In this document: piece after piece, positions 1 through 10,680 of the stretch | How the letters are laid out: each line of letters opens with the position of its first letter | Position numbering within the stretch: the first letter of the stretch is position 1 | Source of the DNA: Gammaproteobacteria bacterium | Lineage (GTDB): Bacteria > Pseudomonadota > Gammaproteobacteria > Steroidobacterales > Steroidobacteraceae | Length of the DNA stretch: 64,000 nt | Reading direction: 5' to 3' | Assembly (NCBI GenBank): GCA_947455595.1 | Contig: CANGOP010000008.1 | Span: forward strand, 1-64,000 | Translations under genes and position numbers: made by a program | Notes under the pieces: model-generated | What the model was told of the DNA's origin: nothing | The model's database searches: none | Seen by the model: the letters and a program-made list of their open reading frames with translations, nothing else

Positions 1-214
1 CGACGGATCGATGCTGCATTTTCCAAAAAACCGCGGCGTGGGCGACCCGTCGAACCCGATGGGTCAGTGCGTCGTGTAGAAGGTCAGAACTTGAAGCTTG
101 CGCGGATGGGGCGCGCTGATGCGGTGGCATTGATCAAAATCGAACGCGGTGCCGAGTCAGGTAGCCGGCTTCTATATGTTGGAGCATCTGATCCAGTTCG
201 GCCGTCGGAAAGTG

Positions 215-397
215 TTATTGAGCCGCCTGCTGAACGGCGCGGATTTTTTGATCAGTATCCCCGAGCGCTTGCCGATGATACTCGTCAACCAAAGCGCGCC
301 GTACCCATGCGGCCACGGTGAGTTGCTCCGCGTCCGCGGCCCGCTGGATTTCCCGATATTCGGCATCGTCGAGTCGGACGTGGAGTCGAGTGGTCAT
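215..397 (-). CDS. Ribbon-helix-helix antitoxin-like protein, C-terminus cut by a stop codon
   Basis: The 60-residue product begins MTTRLHVRLDDAEYREIQRA, which looks like the beta-strand plus helix of a ribbon-helix-helix DNA-binding antitoxin (VapB/CopG type). Such proteins neutralise a partner toxin and repress their own operon. The reading frame stays open past the TAA for 25 more codons (HFPTAELDQMLQHIEAGYL and on, down to about position 137). That stretch resembles the toxin-binding tail FPTADIDQML usual in this family, so one nonsense codon appears to have removed the tail. No intact PIN-type toxin gene follows in the 214 bases before the window edge. The gene is probably a decaying toxin-antitoxin remnant; a short functional RHH repressor is the alternative. 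Confidence 0.55.
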   Translation of the reverse strand: MTTRLHVRLDDAEYREIQRAADAEQLTVAAWVRRALVDEYHRQALGDTDQKIRAVQQAAQ

Positions 398-404
398 GAC
401 GAAG

Positions 405-433
405 GGTATGAATCACTCGTCAAGATGAGTCAA
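405..433 (-). promoter_or_regulatory. Possible promoter of the antitoxin-like gene
   Basis: Read on the minus strand there is TTGACT (428-433), a 17-base spacer, and CATACC (405-410), ending only 7 bases before the ATG. The -35 element is good and the -10 is weak (3 of 6). The transcript would have a very short leader. It overlaps an ACTC/GAGT inverted repeat near 414-430 that could serve autoregulation. Assignment rests on hexamers only. Confidence 0.25.
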
Positions 434-546
434 ATGAGCTCGGCTCGCACACTCGCTCCATGACCGCACGCGTTGCAGCGAAGGGATGTCGTCGGGTCCG
501 ACTGGCAGCCGAGGTTCCGTGCGAAATCGTCGGGCGCCGGCCCTGT

Positions 547-2997
547 TCAACGCGCGGACGGCACATCCACGATGGCACCGTGCTGAGGATCATCGCGCAG
601 GCGCAGGTACAGGTGGCCATCCTTGGGTCGGGGCACGAGAACCGAATCGCCCGGGAACCCTGCTTCCAAATGCACCGCGTCGCTGCCTTCCGGGTTTGCC
701 GACACGGATTCCAGCAGATACAGCTGACCGCCGGGCAGGGAACAGGGCAACTGGGCCGCTGCAGGGCACAGCGGCGGACGTAAGGTCGGTAAGCGGACGA
801 GGTGACCGAGCGTCTGCCAGTCGGACAGATCATCGCCACTACCGAGGCGGTAGCGCAACGCTCCGAAGGCGGACGGCCCAAAAGCCTTGGTCAAATCTAA
901 ATTCGCGACGACCGTCCGATTATCGATCAGCGTCAGCCCGCCACTCTTGAGATCCACGCGCACCTGCGCATCCACGTCAGGGGCTTCGGCCTCCAGTCGC
1001 ACGCTGGGCAGAAAACGTGCCGTGGCATCCGCCTGTAAGGAGAACGTGACGACGCTGCGGCTGGGGAGATCGGTCGGATCGCCGAGCCGGATCGGCAAGG
1101 CATCGGGATCAGCGTCGACGCGGGTGCTCATTGCCAGGCGACGAACCCGCGGGCGCGCACCGAGGATCGCCACGGTGATCGGCAGCGTGCGGCCATCGTG
1201 TAGGTGCGCGGTCGCCTTGAGGTTGGCACCCGGCGTCCACTGTGGCGGCACCTCGGCCGTGGTCAGCAGCGTGATCGGTTTGCCCTCGTCATCCGCCTCG
1301 GACTCGGGTGTGAAGCGGATAGACCCCACTTCAATGCTCGCCAGTTGCGCCAGTCCTGCGCCGGTGACGGTGAGGGACGGATCGCCGACGTGAAGATACG
1401 CGCGATCAATCCGGCTCGGTTCCTGAAACGCGGTCAGCGAGAGGGTCGGCGACACGACGCCCGCCTGATCCGTGAACGTCACGGTGACAGGCCCCGCCTG
1501 AATACCATCGAGCGGCAATGGCAGCTCCACTTCATGCGCACCGCGCGATGTGAAGGGAACATTGCGTTCATGCCCGGTTGCGTCGCTCAGGCTGACCGCT
1601 TGCAGACATGCGCCCTCACCGGTCACGCTGATCACGCTCTCGCGACCGGCCACCACATGGGTGCGGGCCGTCGCATCCATTTGCCATTCGCGAGCGCGCG
1701 GGCTCGCGAGCCAGAAGGTGGGACCCTCAAAGCGATCGAAGCCCCAACGGCCCACGAGCTGGGCCGGTTGCGATTCGTCGATCACGGTGTCGGCCTGCGC
1801 ATCGATCACAAAGCCACCCCGCGGCGCGTCGGCTCGCGCCGGCCAGCGGAAGTGCGCGCCATCCGCGCGCACGCCTTCCAGCGCCACGTCATGCGCATAG
1901 CGAGTCGAATAGACGAGGGCATCGCCCTCAACCGGGAGCACCAGCGGCGAGGGCTCGGTGCAATGCACAGTCGGACCGTCCGCCGTTCGTAAAACCGGCG
2001 GTGTTGTGTGCTCAACAGCAGGCAGCGCGGCAACGAGAACCGACATCGGGTTGTGAAAGGACGGCGGCGTGTTCAGCATCAGGGTGACCTGATCGTCGCG
2101 CACCGATGGCAGAGCGGGGATGTACTGGTACTGCGCCGTGTGCAGGGAGTCCATCAGGCGGCCGAAGTCGAGCAGCGAACCGATGACGCTACTGTAGTTG
2201 CCAGAGCCGAGGAGTGGCGTGCCGCCCGCATGAATCGCCAGGTCGCGTCCGACCCCCGTGGTGACCATCGAGACCAGTGATTCGCCGTGACCATCATTCA
2301 GGATCATGGCGTCCGAGCCTTGTGTGAGACAGGCGGCTTGTAAGGCCGGGATACGATCGAGGCACTTCTCGTCAAACTTGATAGCCAGACTGCGCGCCAT
2401 GAGTGGGGCGGCCGCCTTGACTTTGCCTGGGTCGGTCACGGCGAGGTCGTGGAGGAGTGCGAGATACCGGTCTAGACGCGCCCGATCGAGGCCCGCCTGC
2501 CGCAATTGCTGGGCTGCGCGCACAAAGGCGCCGGGCTTCCCGCGCACGGCATTCACGAGCGTGCGGTAATCACCGCCCGTCTGCGGTGCAAAGACCAGCA
2601 GCATCTGCTGCGCGCCCTCGGGCACCTCGACCTCCAGCCCCGACTGGCTGCACGGCGCTTTCCACGTGTCGCAGCGAAAGAACCAAGCCTCGGGCGGCGG
2701 ATCCGTCGGTCCGCGCAGGAAGGCGGCCACCATCAAGTAATGCGTCGTTTTAGCATCCGCCACCCGGGCGACGATCTTCAGTCGATCGCTGGGGGCCAGG
2801 ACCGGGACTTCAGCGATGGGCAGTGTGCTCGCGCCGCGCTTCACCTGAATACTGACCGTCGGACCCATCAGATCAAAGGGGGTCTGCTCCACGGCGGCCT
2901 GTGCGCTGTTGACGAGGCTAAGACCAACGAGTATGCCCCGTAACCCGGTGCGCCCGTGGTGGCCAACGTTCAGCAGGGATCGGATGATTGACGGCAA
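547..2997 (-). CDS. Exported protein of unknown function, 816 residues
   Basis: I do not recognise a family. The start is TTG (2997); no ATG or GTG precedes the hydrophobic stretch LRGILVGLSLV and the NSAQAA cleavage-like site at about residues 19-35, so TTG is the only start that keeps a signal peptide. The mature protein therefore probably lies in the periplasm or outside. Residues 40-150 look beta-rich with a Cys pair in FFRCDTWKAPCSQSG. The middle (about 150-330) is helical and carries DAMILNDGHGESLVSMV. The C-terminal half (about 400-780) alternates short strands and turns like stacked Ig-type domains (for example PVTVTFTDQAGVVSP). No catalytic triad or metal motif is evident. It is followed by the antitoxin-like gene and preceded by the M48-pilin gene on the same strand, with gaps that do not suggest an operon. 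Confidence 0.6.
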   Translation of the reverse strand: MPSIIRSLLNVGHHGRTGLRGILVGLSLVNSAQAAVEQTPFDLMGPTVSIQVKRGASTLPIAEVPVLAPSDRLKIVARVADAKTTHYLMVAAFLRGPTDPPPEAWFFRCDTWKAPCSQSGLEVEVPEGAQQMLLVFAPQTGGDYRTLVNAVRGKPGAFVRAAQQLRQAGLDRARLDRYLALLHDLAVTDPGKVKAAAPLMARSLAIKFDEKCLDRIPALQAACLTQGSDAMILNDGHGESLVSMVTTGVGRDLAIHAGGTPLLGSGNYSSVIGSLLDFGRLMDSLHTAQYQYIPALPSVRDDQVTLMLNTPPSFHNPMSVLVAALPAVEHTTPPVLRTADGPTVHCTEPSPLVLPVEGDALVYSTRYAHDVALEGVRADGAHFRWPARADAPRGGFVIDAQADTVIDESQPAQLVGRWGFDRFEGPTFWLASPRAREWQMDATARTHVVAGRESVISVTGEGACLQAVSLSDATGHERNVPFTSRGAHEVELPLPLDGIQAGPVTVTFTDQAGVVSPTLSLTAFQEPSRIDRAYLHVGDPSLTVTGAGLAQLASIEVGSIRFTPESEADDEGKPITLLTTAEVPPQWTPGANLKATAHLHDGRTLPITVAILGARPRVRRLAMSTRVDADPDALPIRLGDPTDLPSRSVVTFSLQADATARFLPSVRLEAEAPDVDAQVRVDLKSGGLTLIDNRTVVANLDLTKAFGPSAFGALRYRLGSGDDLSDWQTLGHLVRLPTLRPPLCPAAAQLPCSLPGGQLYLLESVSANPEGSDAVHLEAGFPGDSVLVPRPKDGHLYLRLRDDPQHGAIVDVPSAR

Positions 2998-3083
2998 GCG
3001 GATCTCGTCAAATTCAAAAGGGCACTGCGTCCTGCCGTGCGGGAGCTGCGGTGACGATTATGGCACCGCGCATGCGCGATAGG

Positions 3084-4349
3084 TCAGTGACCGCAGGTTG
3101 GCGGAAGCTGCTGTTGGGTCATGCCAGTGAAGCCTGCGCAGGTCCACGTGATCTGACCCTCTTCGGCTTGGGTTGGGACGTACACCAAGCCGATTTTGCC
3201 GCTTGGCCCGACGGCGACGGTGAGCGTCATGTTCTTCGGCTGGAGTCCGTACATCAGCGGCAGCGGCGCGCTTTCTTTGGGCATTGCGATTTCACGGCTG
3301 GCCGCGATGCCGGCCTCGGCGAGTGAGCTGGGTACACGGTGTGTGCGCAGGTAATAGTCGCTGAGCACCTGTTTCACTTGCGCCGCATCGGCATCGGCTT
3401 GGGTCAATTGCGCGCGAATCGTGAAGTTTCGATAGGCCGGCAGGGCAATGGCGGCGCCAATCCCAATGACGTAGACGTAAATCAGCAGACCCACGAAGGC
3501 GCTGACCTGACCGGCGTAAGGAATGAACACCGCGATGACATAGGCAAGCGGATGGCGAGCGGGTAGATCCGGCGTCTCATCGAGCACACGCACCGTCCGC
3601 TTGGCTGTCCACGGATATCCGGAGACGAGTTCGAGCAGCGACATCCAAAATCCGGTGCCGGCGAGCGCCTGTAGGCGCGCACCCTCCATCGACAGCGCCG
3701 CCCACTGTCGCTTGCCGGCGGCGAGTACCGCCACTGACCGTGCGGCGGACTCTCGATCCGGGCAGCAGGCAAGGCCATGGAAGTCGCAAGTCGTTTCGCG
3801 GGCACGGGCGTAGCTGGCGCCGAGCAGCGGTAAGCGCAGCGCCGGCCATCGTAAAAAGGCGATGAACGGATTGTCGTGCCGCACTACATGACCGAGTTCA
3901 TGGCCGATATAAAAGCGCACGCCGGCGGGGTTGCCGTCCGTCGCATCCACGATGTCGGAATTCAAGATGACGTAGCGACGACCCAGAAACCAAGTCGCAA
4001 ACGCGTTGAGGACGCCGTTGCCATTCAGAATGAACAGTCGCGGCACTTTCTCCACGTTGAGCGCTTCGCAGCATTGGACCAATTGCTGGTGCATGCCAGG
4101 CAACTGGACGGAGGTCACCTCAATGCCTTGGCCGCGCAGATGCGCCACAAAGGAGAGATGCGCAATCAGATAACTGATGAACAAGACGGCAATGATCAGT
4201 AGCGCAGCAGCGCTCAACCCGACCACGACCGGCAGACCGCCGAACCGAATCAGCGCGGCGAGGCCCGCCAACCAAACGAGGGTTCCGAGGATCAACGAGA
4301 CGGCGGAGAGTTGCCGATCGCGAGCGGACACCGGTGAATTCGATGACAT
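3084..4349 (-). CDS. Membrane M48 metalloprotease fused to a pilin-like C-terminal domain
   Basis: This 421-residue protein has two transmembrane helices near the N-terminus (about 18-36 and 38-63). An M48 zinc peptidase domain follows, with HELGH at 150-154 and a glutamate in ARETTCD (E185) as likely third ligand. After a hydrophobic segment (about 268-300) the sequence reads IALPAYRNFTIRAQL, very like the conserved N-terminal helix of type IV pilins. It then has a globular part ending in a Cys pair (TWTC...PPTCGH), as in PilA-type pilins. The protease domain would face the cytoplasm or periplasm depending on topology, with the pilin body periplasmic. The protease call is firm. The pilin resemblance is clear by eye, but its role (display, substrate capture, or assembly quality control) is inference. 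A Shine-Dalgarno AGGGG lies upstream of the ATG. Confidence 0.8.
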   Translation of the reverse strand: MSSNSPVSARDRQLSAVSLILGTLVWLAGLAALIRFGGLPVVVGLSAAALLIIAVLFISYLIAHLSFVAHLRGQGIEVTSVQLPGMHQQLVQCCEALNVEKVPRLFILNGNGVLNAFATWFLGRRYVILNSDIVDATDGNPAGVRFYIGHELGHVVRHDNPFIAFLRWPALRLPLLGASYARARETTCDFHGLACCPDRESAARSVAVLAAGKRQWAALSMEGARLQALAGTGFWMSLLELVSGYPWTAKRTVRVLDETPDLPARHPLAYVIAVFIPYAGQVSAFVGLLIYVYVIGIGAAIALPAYRNFTIRAQLTQADADAAQVKQVLSDYYLRTHRVPSSLAEAGIAASREIAMPKESAPLPLMYGLQPKNMTLTVAVGPSGKIGLVYVPTQAEEGQITWTCAGFTGMTQQQLPPTCGH

Positions 4350-4539
4350 GGAGTGATCCCCTGCGTGAAGGCAGACCTGCGTCCGCCTCAGACGCTCATA
4401 TTCGCATGCGGCAACGCGGACGGGAGGTCGACGTTGTCAACGCAGACGCCAAAGGCTGCATGAACGAACCGGTCAGAGAGATGGATGGGTGATGCGGGCC
4501 TCGAGGGCGCGCGGAAGGCGCTGTCGGGCCTTCTAAAAA

Positions 4540-4615
4540 TGGCTCCCCCGGTTGGACTCGAACCAACGACCCAGCGATTAACAGTCGCTTGCTCTACCGA
4601 CTGAGCTACAGGGGA
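4540..4615 (-). tRNA. tRNA-Asn (anticodon GTT)
   Basis: Read on the minus strand the sequence begins TCCCCTGTAGCTCAGTCGGT and folds as a 76-nt cloverleaf. The acceptor stem TCCCCTG pairs with CGGGGGA (one G-T pair). The anticodon loop is CTGTTAA with anticodon GTT, the T arm carries GGTTCGAGTCC, the discriminator base is G, and CCA is encoded in the DNA. A GAAGGC/GCCTTC hairpin lies just downstream (about 4513-4532) without a T-run. Confidence 0.97.
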
Positions 4616-4731
4616 ACGGTAACCTTCAAGCCCCCCTTGTGGAGGGCGGCGCATTCTCGCGAGACACCACGCCCAAGTCAAGGACGATGGCGAAAAATGG
4701 GGGCCGGCGCACACTTCGGCCCCCGATTGCC

Positions 4732-5913
<1,182 letters not shown>

Positions 5914-5989
5914 GTCATTTCCGTAGGGCGTTGAAAACGTCGGGATTTTCCCGCAAATAGCCCCTTCCCGCAATCAGGATCTTCTGCCC

Positions 5990-8014
5990 ATGGCCCGTCG
6001 TCGCCCCACCGATCCCCAGTTTGAAGCCCGTCGTTTTCGACTGGCAGCAGAATATGAGCCCGCCGGTGATCAGCCGGCAGCCATCGCAGCGCTGTGCGAG
6101 AACATCCAGTCGGGGCTGCGTTATCAAACCCTGCTCGGCGTCACCGGTTCGGGCAAGACCTTTACCGTCGCTAATGTGATTGATCGATTGCAGCGACCCA
6201 CGATTGTGCTCGCTCACAACAAGACCCTGGCGGCGCAGCTGTATGGCGAGTTCCGCGAATTTTTCCCGGACAACGCAGTGGAGTACTTCGTCTCGTATTA
6301 CGACTACTACCAGCCGGAAGCGTACGTCCCGTCCTCGGACACCTTCATCGAGAAAGATGCCTCGGTGAATGACCACATCGAGCAGATGCGACTGTCGGCG
6401 ACCAAGGCGTTGCTCGAGCGCCCGGACGTCATCATCGTCGCCACCGTGTCGTCGATCTACGGCTTGGGTGACCCGGAAGCGTATCTCTCGATGGTGTTGC
6501 ACCTCTCGCGTGGAGAGCGCATGGATCAGCGGAAGATCCTGCACCGATTGACGGAAATGCAGTACACGCGCAACGACATTGACCTGACGCAAGGTACCTA
6601 TCGGGTCCGCGGCGATGTGATCGATATCTTCCCGGCGGAATCTGAGAAAGAGGCGGTGCGTGTCCAGTTGTTCGATGACGAGATCGACTCTCTGGCTTGG
6701 TTCGACCCGCTCACGGGTGAGACGCTGCGAAAAGTACCACGCACGACGATTTACCCGTCTAGCCATTACGTGACGCCCAAAGAGCGGCTTACCGCTGTTC
6801 TGGATGACATCAAGGAAGAGTTGCGTGGTCGGCTCGTGGTCTTGCGTGAGCAATCGAAACTCCTCGAAGCGCAGCGACTCGAGCAGCGCACGCTGTATGA
6901 CCTTGAGATGATGAACGAGGTCGGCTATTGCTCGGGTATCGAGAATTACTCGCGCTATCTCTCCGGACGTGCGCCAGGCGAGCCACCGCCGTGTTTGTTT
7001 GACTACTTGCCGGACGATGCGCTGCTCGTTGTTGACGAGAGCCACGTGACGGTCTCGCAGCTCGGCGCCATGTACAAGGGCGACCGCTCGCGTAAGGAAA
7101 CACTGGTCGAATATGGTTTTCGTTTGCCGTCTGCACTCGACAACCGGCCGCTTAAATTTGAAGAGTGGGAGCGCTTGGCGCCGCAGATGATTTTCGTCTC
7201 GGCAACGCCCGCTAAATACGAGCTGGGACACTCCACGGATGCGATCGTCGAGCAAGTTGTCCGACCAACCGGGTTGATTGATCCGGAGGTCGAGGTGCGC
7301 CCGGTGCGCACCCAGGTCGACGATGTGTTGTCGGAGATCCGTCTCACGGTGGCTCAGCAGGAGCGTGTTCTGGTCACGACGCTGACCAAGCGTATGTCGG
7401 AAGACCTCACCGAATATCTGCAGGAGCATGGTGTGAAGGTGCGCTACCTGCACTCCGATATTGAGACGGTTGAGCGTATGGAAATCATCCGCGATTTGCG
7501 CTTGGGTAAATTCGATGTGCTGGTGGGCATTAACCTCCTGCGCGAGGGTCTCGATTTGCCGGAAGTGTCGCTGGTGGCGATTTTGGATGCGGACAAGGAG
7601 GGCTTTCTGCGTTCGGAAGGCTCGCTGATCCAGACCATTGGTCGTGCGGCGCGCAACGTCCACGGGCGGGCGATTCTCTATGCCGATTCCATCACCGGCT
7701 CGATGAAGCGAGCCATGGATGAAACCAGTCGGCGCCGCGACAAACAGATCGCCTACAACACCACTCACGGCATCACGCCGCGATCGATCAAAAAAGCGGT
7801 CCAAGATGTGATGGAGGGCGCCCGCTCCGCCGAAGAGCGGGGTGGCTTGGATCTGCCATTGGGTGCGATGAAGCCTGCCGAGATTCAGAAGAAGATCAAA
7901 AAGCTCGAGGCCGAGATGATGAAGTTGGCCCGCAATCTGGAATTCGAGCAAGCAGCGCGCGTGCGCGACGAGATTGGTCGTCTGCGCGAAGCGGAGTTGG
8001 CGCTGCGCGGATAA
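5990..8014 (+). CDS. uvrB: Excinuclease ABC subunit UvrB
   Basis: UvrB is the damage-verifying helicase-like subunit of nucleotide excision repair. It is loaded onto DNA by UvrA and then recruits UvrC for incision. The 674-residue length matches the family (about 670). Walker A GVTGSGKT is at 50-57, and the beta-hairpin that clamps the damaged strand is [12 protein letters not shown] near 102-113. The DESH Walker B box is near residue 346. The helicase motifs [27 protein letters not shown] and QTIGRAARN are intact. The C-terminal UVR coiled-coil that binds UvrC occupies about 630-665. The start is the ATG at 5990, and translation ends at a strong hairpin. Confidence 0.98.
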   Translation: MARRRPTDPQFEARRFRLAAEYEPAGDQPAAIAALCENIQSGLRYQTLLGVTGSGKTFTVANVIDRLQRPTIVLAHNKTLAAQLYGEFREFFPDNAVEYFVSYYDYYQPEAYVPSSDTFIEKDASVNDHIEQMRLSATKALLERPDVIIVATVSSIYGLGDPEAYLSMVLHLSRGERMDQRKILHRLTEMQYTRNDIDLTQGTYRVRGDVIDIFPAESEKEAVRVQLFDDEIDSLAWFDPLTGETLRKVPRTTIYPSSHYVTPKERLTAVLDDIKEELRGRLVVLREQSKLLEAQRLEQRTLYDLEMMNEVGYCSGIENYSRYLSGRAPGEPPPCLFDYLPDDALLVVDESHVTVSQLGAMYKGDRSRKETLVEYGFRLPSALDNRPLKFEEWERLAPQMIFVSATPAKYELGHSTDAIVEQVVRPTGLIDPEVEVRPVRTQVDDVLSEIRLTVAQQERVLVTTLTKRMSEDLTEYLQEHGVKVRYLHSDIETVERMEIIRDLRLGKFDVLVGINLLREGLDLPEVSLVAILDADKEGFLRSEGSLIQTIGRAARNVHGRAILYADSITGSMKRAMDETSRRRDKQIAYNTTHGITPRSIKKAVQDVMEGARSAEERGGLDLPLGAMKPAEIQKKIKKLEAEMMKLARNLEFEQAARVRDEIGRLREAELALRG

Positions 8015-8019
8015 TCGGC

Positions 8020-8049
8020 GGGTTTGGACTGTTCCGTCAGTCCAAACCC
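8020..8049. terminator. Bidirectional hairpin terminator between uvrB and the collagen-like gene
   Basis: A perfect 12-bp stem, GGGTTTGGACTG / CAGTCCAAACCC, has a 6-base loop TTCCGT. It lies 5 bases after the uvrB stop and 16 bases beyond the end of the convergent collagen-like gene. A short T-run (CCTTTT) follows on the plus strand about 8 bases later. Confidence 0.7.
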
Positions 8050-8065
8050 ACGGGCCTTTTCGATC

Positions 8066-10369
8066 TTAGGGTCGACGCACCGCGTTCAGTGAGCCGGAGA
8101 AGTTGGGCGCGCCGTTCGCGCCGACCTTCAACAGATTCGTCACCACACCGATCATGACGTTGCGGGACGCATCCAGCGTGAAGTACATCGATCGAGGGCT
8201 ACCCGTCGTCGCGGCGGCGATCGACTCCATCTGCATGTACGTGAAATCGCAGGTGCCCGCTGAGACCGTCGCGGGGGGCGCATTGCCGCCGTGCTGATCG
8301 CGGTTAAACGACAAGTTGTTGCACAAGAAGTTGCTGACCGTGCCATCGGCGTTGAACGAGACCGTGCAGACGTCCGAGAGGAAGGTGGGTGAGGGCGCAA
8401 AGCCACCGAACGGCGCGTTGGCTTGCGCATTGATGTACATCGTCCAGGTTCCCTGCAAGTCGGAGACCGCACAGGGCCCGCTCGTCGTGACGGTACCGTT
8501 GGGTACAGGCGCAACCACGGGTGCCGCGTTGACGGGTGTCAACGACACGCCCAAGCGTCCGTTGGCGTCGACGTAAACCGGTGCCACATTGGACGCATTG
8601 GTCAGATCCGTGATCACGATCGACGGTAGGTAGGTCGCAACGTGTACGCCCGGTTCACCGATGCGGATGATGTTGGAGTCGCTGGCGGCAGCCTTGGCGC
8701 CGATGTCGATATTCCCGTTGCCCGTGGTGAGCGCTGAACCGGCCTGATAACCGATCGCAACGTTTTGCGAGCCGGTGGTCGTGGCGGCCAGAGCGCCGAC
8801 GCCCACACCGACGTTCTGCGTACCGGTGGCCGTCGTGGCCATGGTGCCTGAGCCCGCCATGAGGTTCGCGGTTCCGAACGCGGTGATGCCAGTGCCCGCA
8901 GAACCGGTCGCACCCGTCGCACCGGTTGCACCGGTCGCGCCCTTGGCGCCGGCGGTGCCTGCGAGACCCGCGGCGCCGGCCGAACCCGTCGCACCCGCCG
9001 CACCGGTGGTGCCAGCGGGGCCCTGTGCGCCCGTTGCCCCCGTCACGCCCTGAGCGCCGGTCGCACCAGCGATTCCCTGTGCGCCCGTGGCACCGGTCGC
9101 ACCGGCTGCGCCGGTAGCACCGAGAGATCCGGTCGCACCCGTGGCACCGGTCGCGCCCGCTGATCCGGTGGCGCCCGTTGCGCCTGTGGAGCCTTTCGCG
9201 CCGGCCGCTCCGGCGGCGCCGGCAGCGCCCGTCGCCCCGACGGCGCCGGCAGCGCCCGTCGCCCCGACGGCGCCGGCAACACCCTGTGCACCCGTCGCGC
9301 CGACAGCGCCCGCTAATCCTTGAGCGCCGGTCGCGCCAACCGCACCCGCCGCGCCGGTGGCACCGATGGCGCCAGCAGCACCGGTGGCACCAGCAGCGCC
9401 GGTTGCGCCCGTCGCGCCGTTAGAGCCTGTGGCCCCCGTGGCGCCGGCCGAACCGGTGGCGCCGGTGGCACCATTCGATCCTGTGGCGCCGGCTGAGCCT
9501 GTCGCGCCCGTGGCGCCGGTCGAACCCTTGGCACCGGCCGCACCCGCGGCGCCTGTTGCACCCACGGCGCCGGCAAGACCCTGTGCGCCCGTCGCGCCGA
9601 CAGCGCCCGCTAATCCTTGAGCGCCGGTCGCGCCCACCGCACCCGCCGCGCCGGTGGCACCGATGGCGCCAGCTGCGCCCGTGGCCCCGATAGCACCGGC
9701 AGCGCCGGTGGCCCCAGCAGCGCCGGTGGCGCCGGTCGCGCCGTTAGAGCCAGCGGCCCCCGTAGCGCCCGTGGTACCGGTGGCACCATTGGATCCCGTG
9801 GCACCGGCTGAGCCCGTTGCGCCGGTGGCGCCGGTTGAACCTTTGGCACCGGCGGCACCCGCAGCGCCTGTTGCGCCCGCGGCGCCCGCGGCGCCCGTGG
9901 CACCTGTAGCGCCCGCGGCACCGGTCACGCCGGCGCCCGTAGCGCCGGTGGCGCCGGTCGCGCCCTTCGCGCCGGCAGCGCCCGCCGTACCCGTCGCACC
10001 CGTCGCACCGGTGGCACCGGCAGCTACCTTCGCGCTGATCGGTAAGTCATACACGACCGTGCCGCCACCGCCGGTCAGGCTGAGCGTGTAGGTCCCATCC
10101 GAGAGAATCGGCAAATTCGTGGACACCACCGTGGCACTGGCCGAAGTGACGGTCAGCACGGTGCCGCCCAACGTCACCGACGGATTGCTGCAAGGCGCGG
10201 CGCAAAAGCCCGTGCCGTTGATATTAAGCCCATTCGGCGTGCCGGCGGCGGAGTAGGTGGTGTAGACCGACGTCACGGATGGTGCGGCAAACGCCCCACT
10301 GGCCGGTAAGACGATCCCGAGCGATAACGCAACGGCCTGTGCCAAGGTGCGGTTATGACGGTTCAACAT
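8066..10369 (-). CDS. Exported collagen-like repeat protein with IPT-like head and YadA-like tail
   Basis: The 767-residue product starts [20 protein letters not shown] with a signal peptide ending near AFA. The ATG at 10369 has GGGAGA upstream; the longer frame adds 35 unsupported residues. Residues 30-110 look like an IPT/TIG beta-sandwich ([18 protein letters not shown]). Residues 118-492 are an uninterrupted Gly-X-Y collagen-like tract dominated by GAT and GAA triplets. Next comes a stretch like YadA/phage-fibre head repeats ([27 protein letters not shown]). The C-terminal domain of about 170 residues is Cys-containing and unrecognised. The expected form is a trimeric rod at the cell surface for adhesion or matrix formation. 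No membrane anchor or C-terminal barrel is seen, so how it is displayed is unknown. Confidence 0.85.
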   Translation of the reverse strand: MLNRHNRTLAQAVALSLGIVLPASGAFAAPSVTSVYTTYSAAGTPNGLNINGTGFCAAPCSNPSVTLGGTVLTVTSASATVVSTNLPILSDGTYTLSLTGGGGTVVYDLPISAKVAAGATGATGATGTAGAAGAKGATGATGATGAGVTGAAGATGATGAAGAAGATGAAGAAGAKGSTGATGATGSAGATGSNGATGTTGATGAAGSNGATGATGAAGATGAAGAIGATGAAGAIGATGAAGAVGATGAQGLAGAVGATGAQGLAGAVGATGAAGAAGAKGSTGATGATGSAGATGSNGATGATGSAGATGATGSNGATGATGAAGATGAAGAIGATGAAGAVGATGAQGLAGAVGATGAQGVAGAVGATGAAGAVGATGAAGAAGAAGAKGSTGATGATGSAGATGATGATGSLGATGAAGATGATGAQGIAGATGAQGVTGATGAQGPAGTTGAAGATGSAGAAGLAGTAGAKGATGATGATGATGSAGTGITAFGTANLMAGSGTMATTATGTQNVGVGVGALAATTTGSQNVAIGYQAGSALTTGNGNIDIGAKAAASDSNIIRIGEPGVHVATYLPSIVITDLTNASNVAPVYVDANGRLGVSLTPVNAAPVVAPVPNGTVTTSGPCAVSDLQGTWTMYINAQANAPFGGFAPSPTFLSDVCTVSFNADGTVSNFLCNNLSFNRDQHGGNAPPATVSAGTCDFTYMQMESIAAATTGSPRSMYFTLDASRNVMIGVVTNLLKVGANGAPNFSGSLNAVRRP
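8893..10018 (-). repeat. Collagen-like coding repeat with about 300-bp higher-order units
   Basis: About 125 consecutive 9-bp Gly-X-Y codon triplets. Above the triplet level there are three larger units, each marked by a [13 protein letters not shown] block (DNA near 9190, 9528 and 9839). One segment containing taatccttgagcgccggtcg occurs at about 9314 and again 297 bases later at 9611. The repeats create long artefactual frames on both strands, rich in Ala-Pro-Val or Arg-Pro. Confidence 0.9.
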
Positions 10370-10680
10370 CGCGCGATCTCCCAAGATCGAAAGTGGAGAC
10401 TCACGGCGAGGTCGCGACGGTAGCCCTATGGCGCTCGGCAAACACACCCTGAGCTGAGCTTGAATCGTCGCCAATGCCCATACAGCCTTGAATACGGTGA
10501 ATTTCTAATTTGTCGCTCTGCCGATGCGGGTTTTACCCACCGAAATCCACAAATGTGACGTTGTCTAGCGTTTCCGGATGATTCGTTTGTTAAGGATCAA
10601 TCGACGGCTTTGGCAGGGTGTTAAAGAGGCTGTCGCGGTATGCTTGCGCCTTCATTCGCGCACGCTGCCGGGAGGCTGAG
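10370..10680. other. Intergenic region between divergent genes
   Basis: These 311 bases separate the collagen-like gene from the phosphatase-superfamily gene. They contain the ribosome-binding sites of both (GGGAGA for the leftward gene, GGGAGG for the rightward gene) and an AT-richer centre around 10480-10600. I see no clear -35/-10 pair, repeat or small frame that I would defend. Confidence 0.5.

Noticed and set aside
1-136. Possible PIN-toxin remnant after the antitoxin (a few residues resembling APHPRK)
   Set aside because: Only a handful of residues match the start of PIN toxins and the frame stops soon after; not enough to call.
420-950. Frames of 107-154 codons on both strands at the 3' end of the 816-residue gene
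   Set aside because: They overlap that gene out of frame and show Arg/Cys/Ser-rich shadow composition.
5915-7951. A 678-codon open frame antisense to uvrB
   Set aside because: It mirrors uvrB codons exactly, has histidine/arginine/leucine bias typical of antisense frames in GC-rich DNA, and uvrB is beyond doubt.
8775-10091. Long Ala-Pro-Val and Arg-Pro repeat frames inside the collagen-like gene
   Set aside because: They arise from the 9-bp repeat read in other frames; no start signals, and the Gly-X-Y frame has signal peptide and flanking domains.
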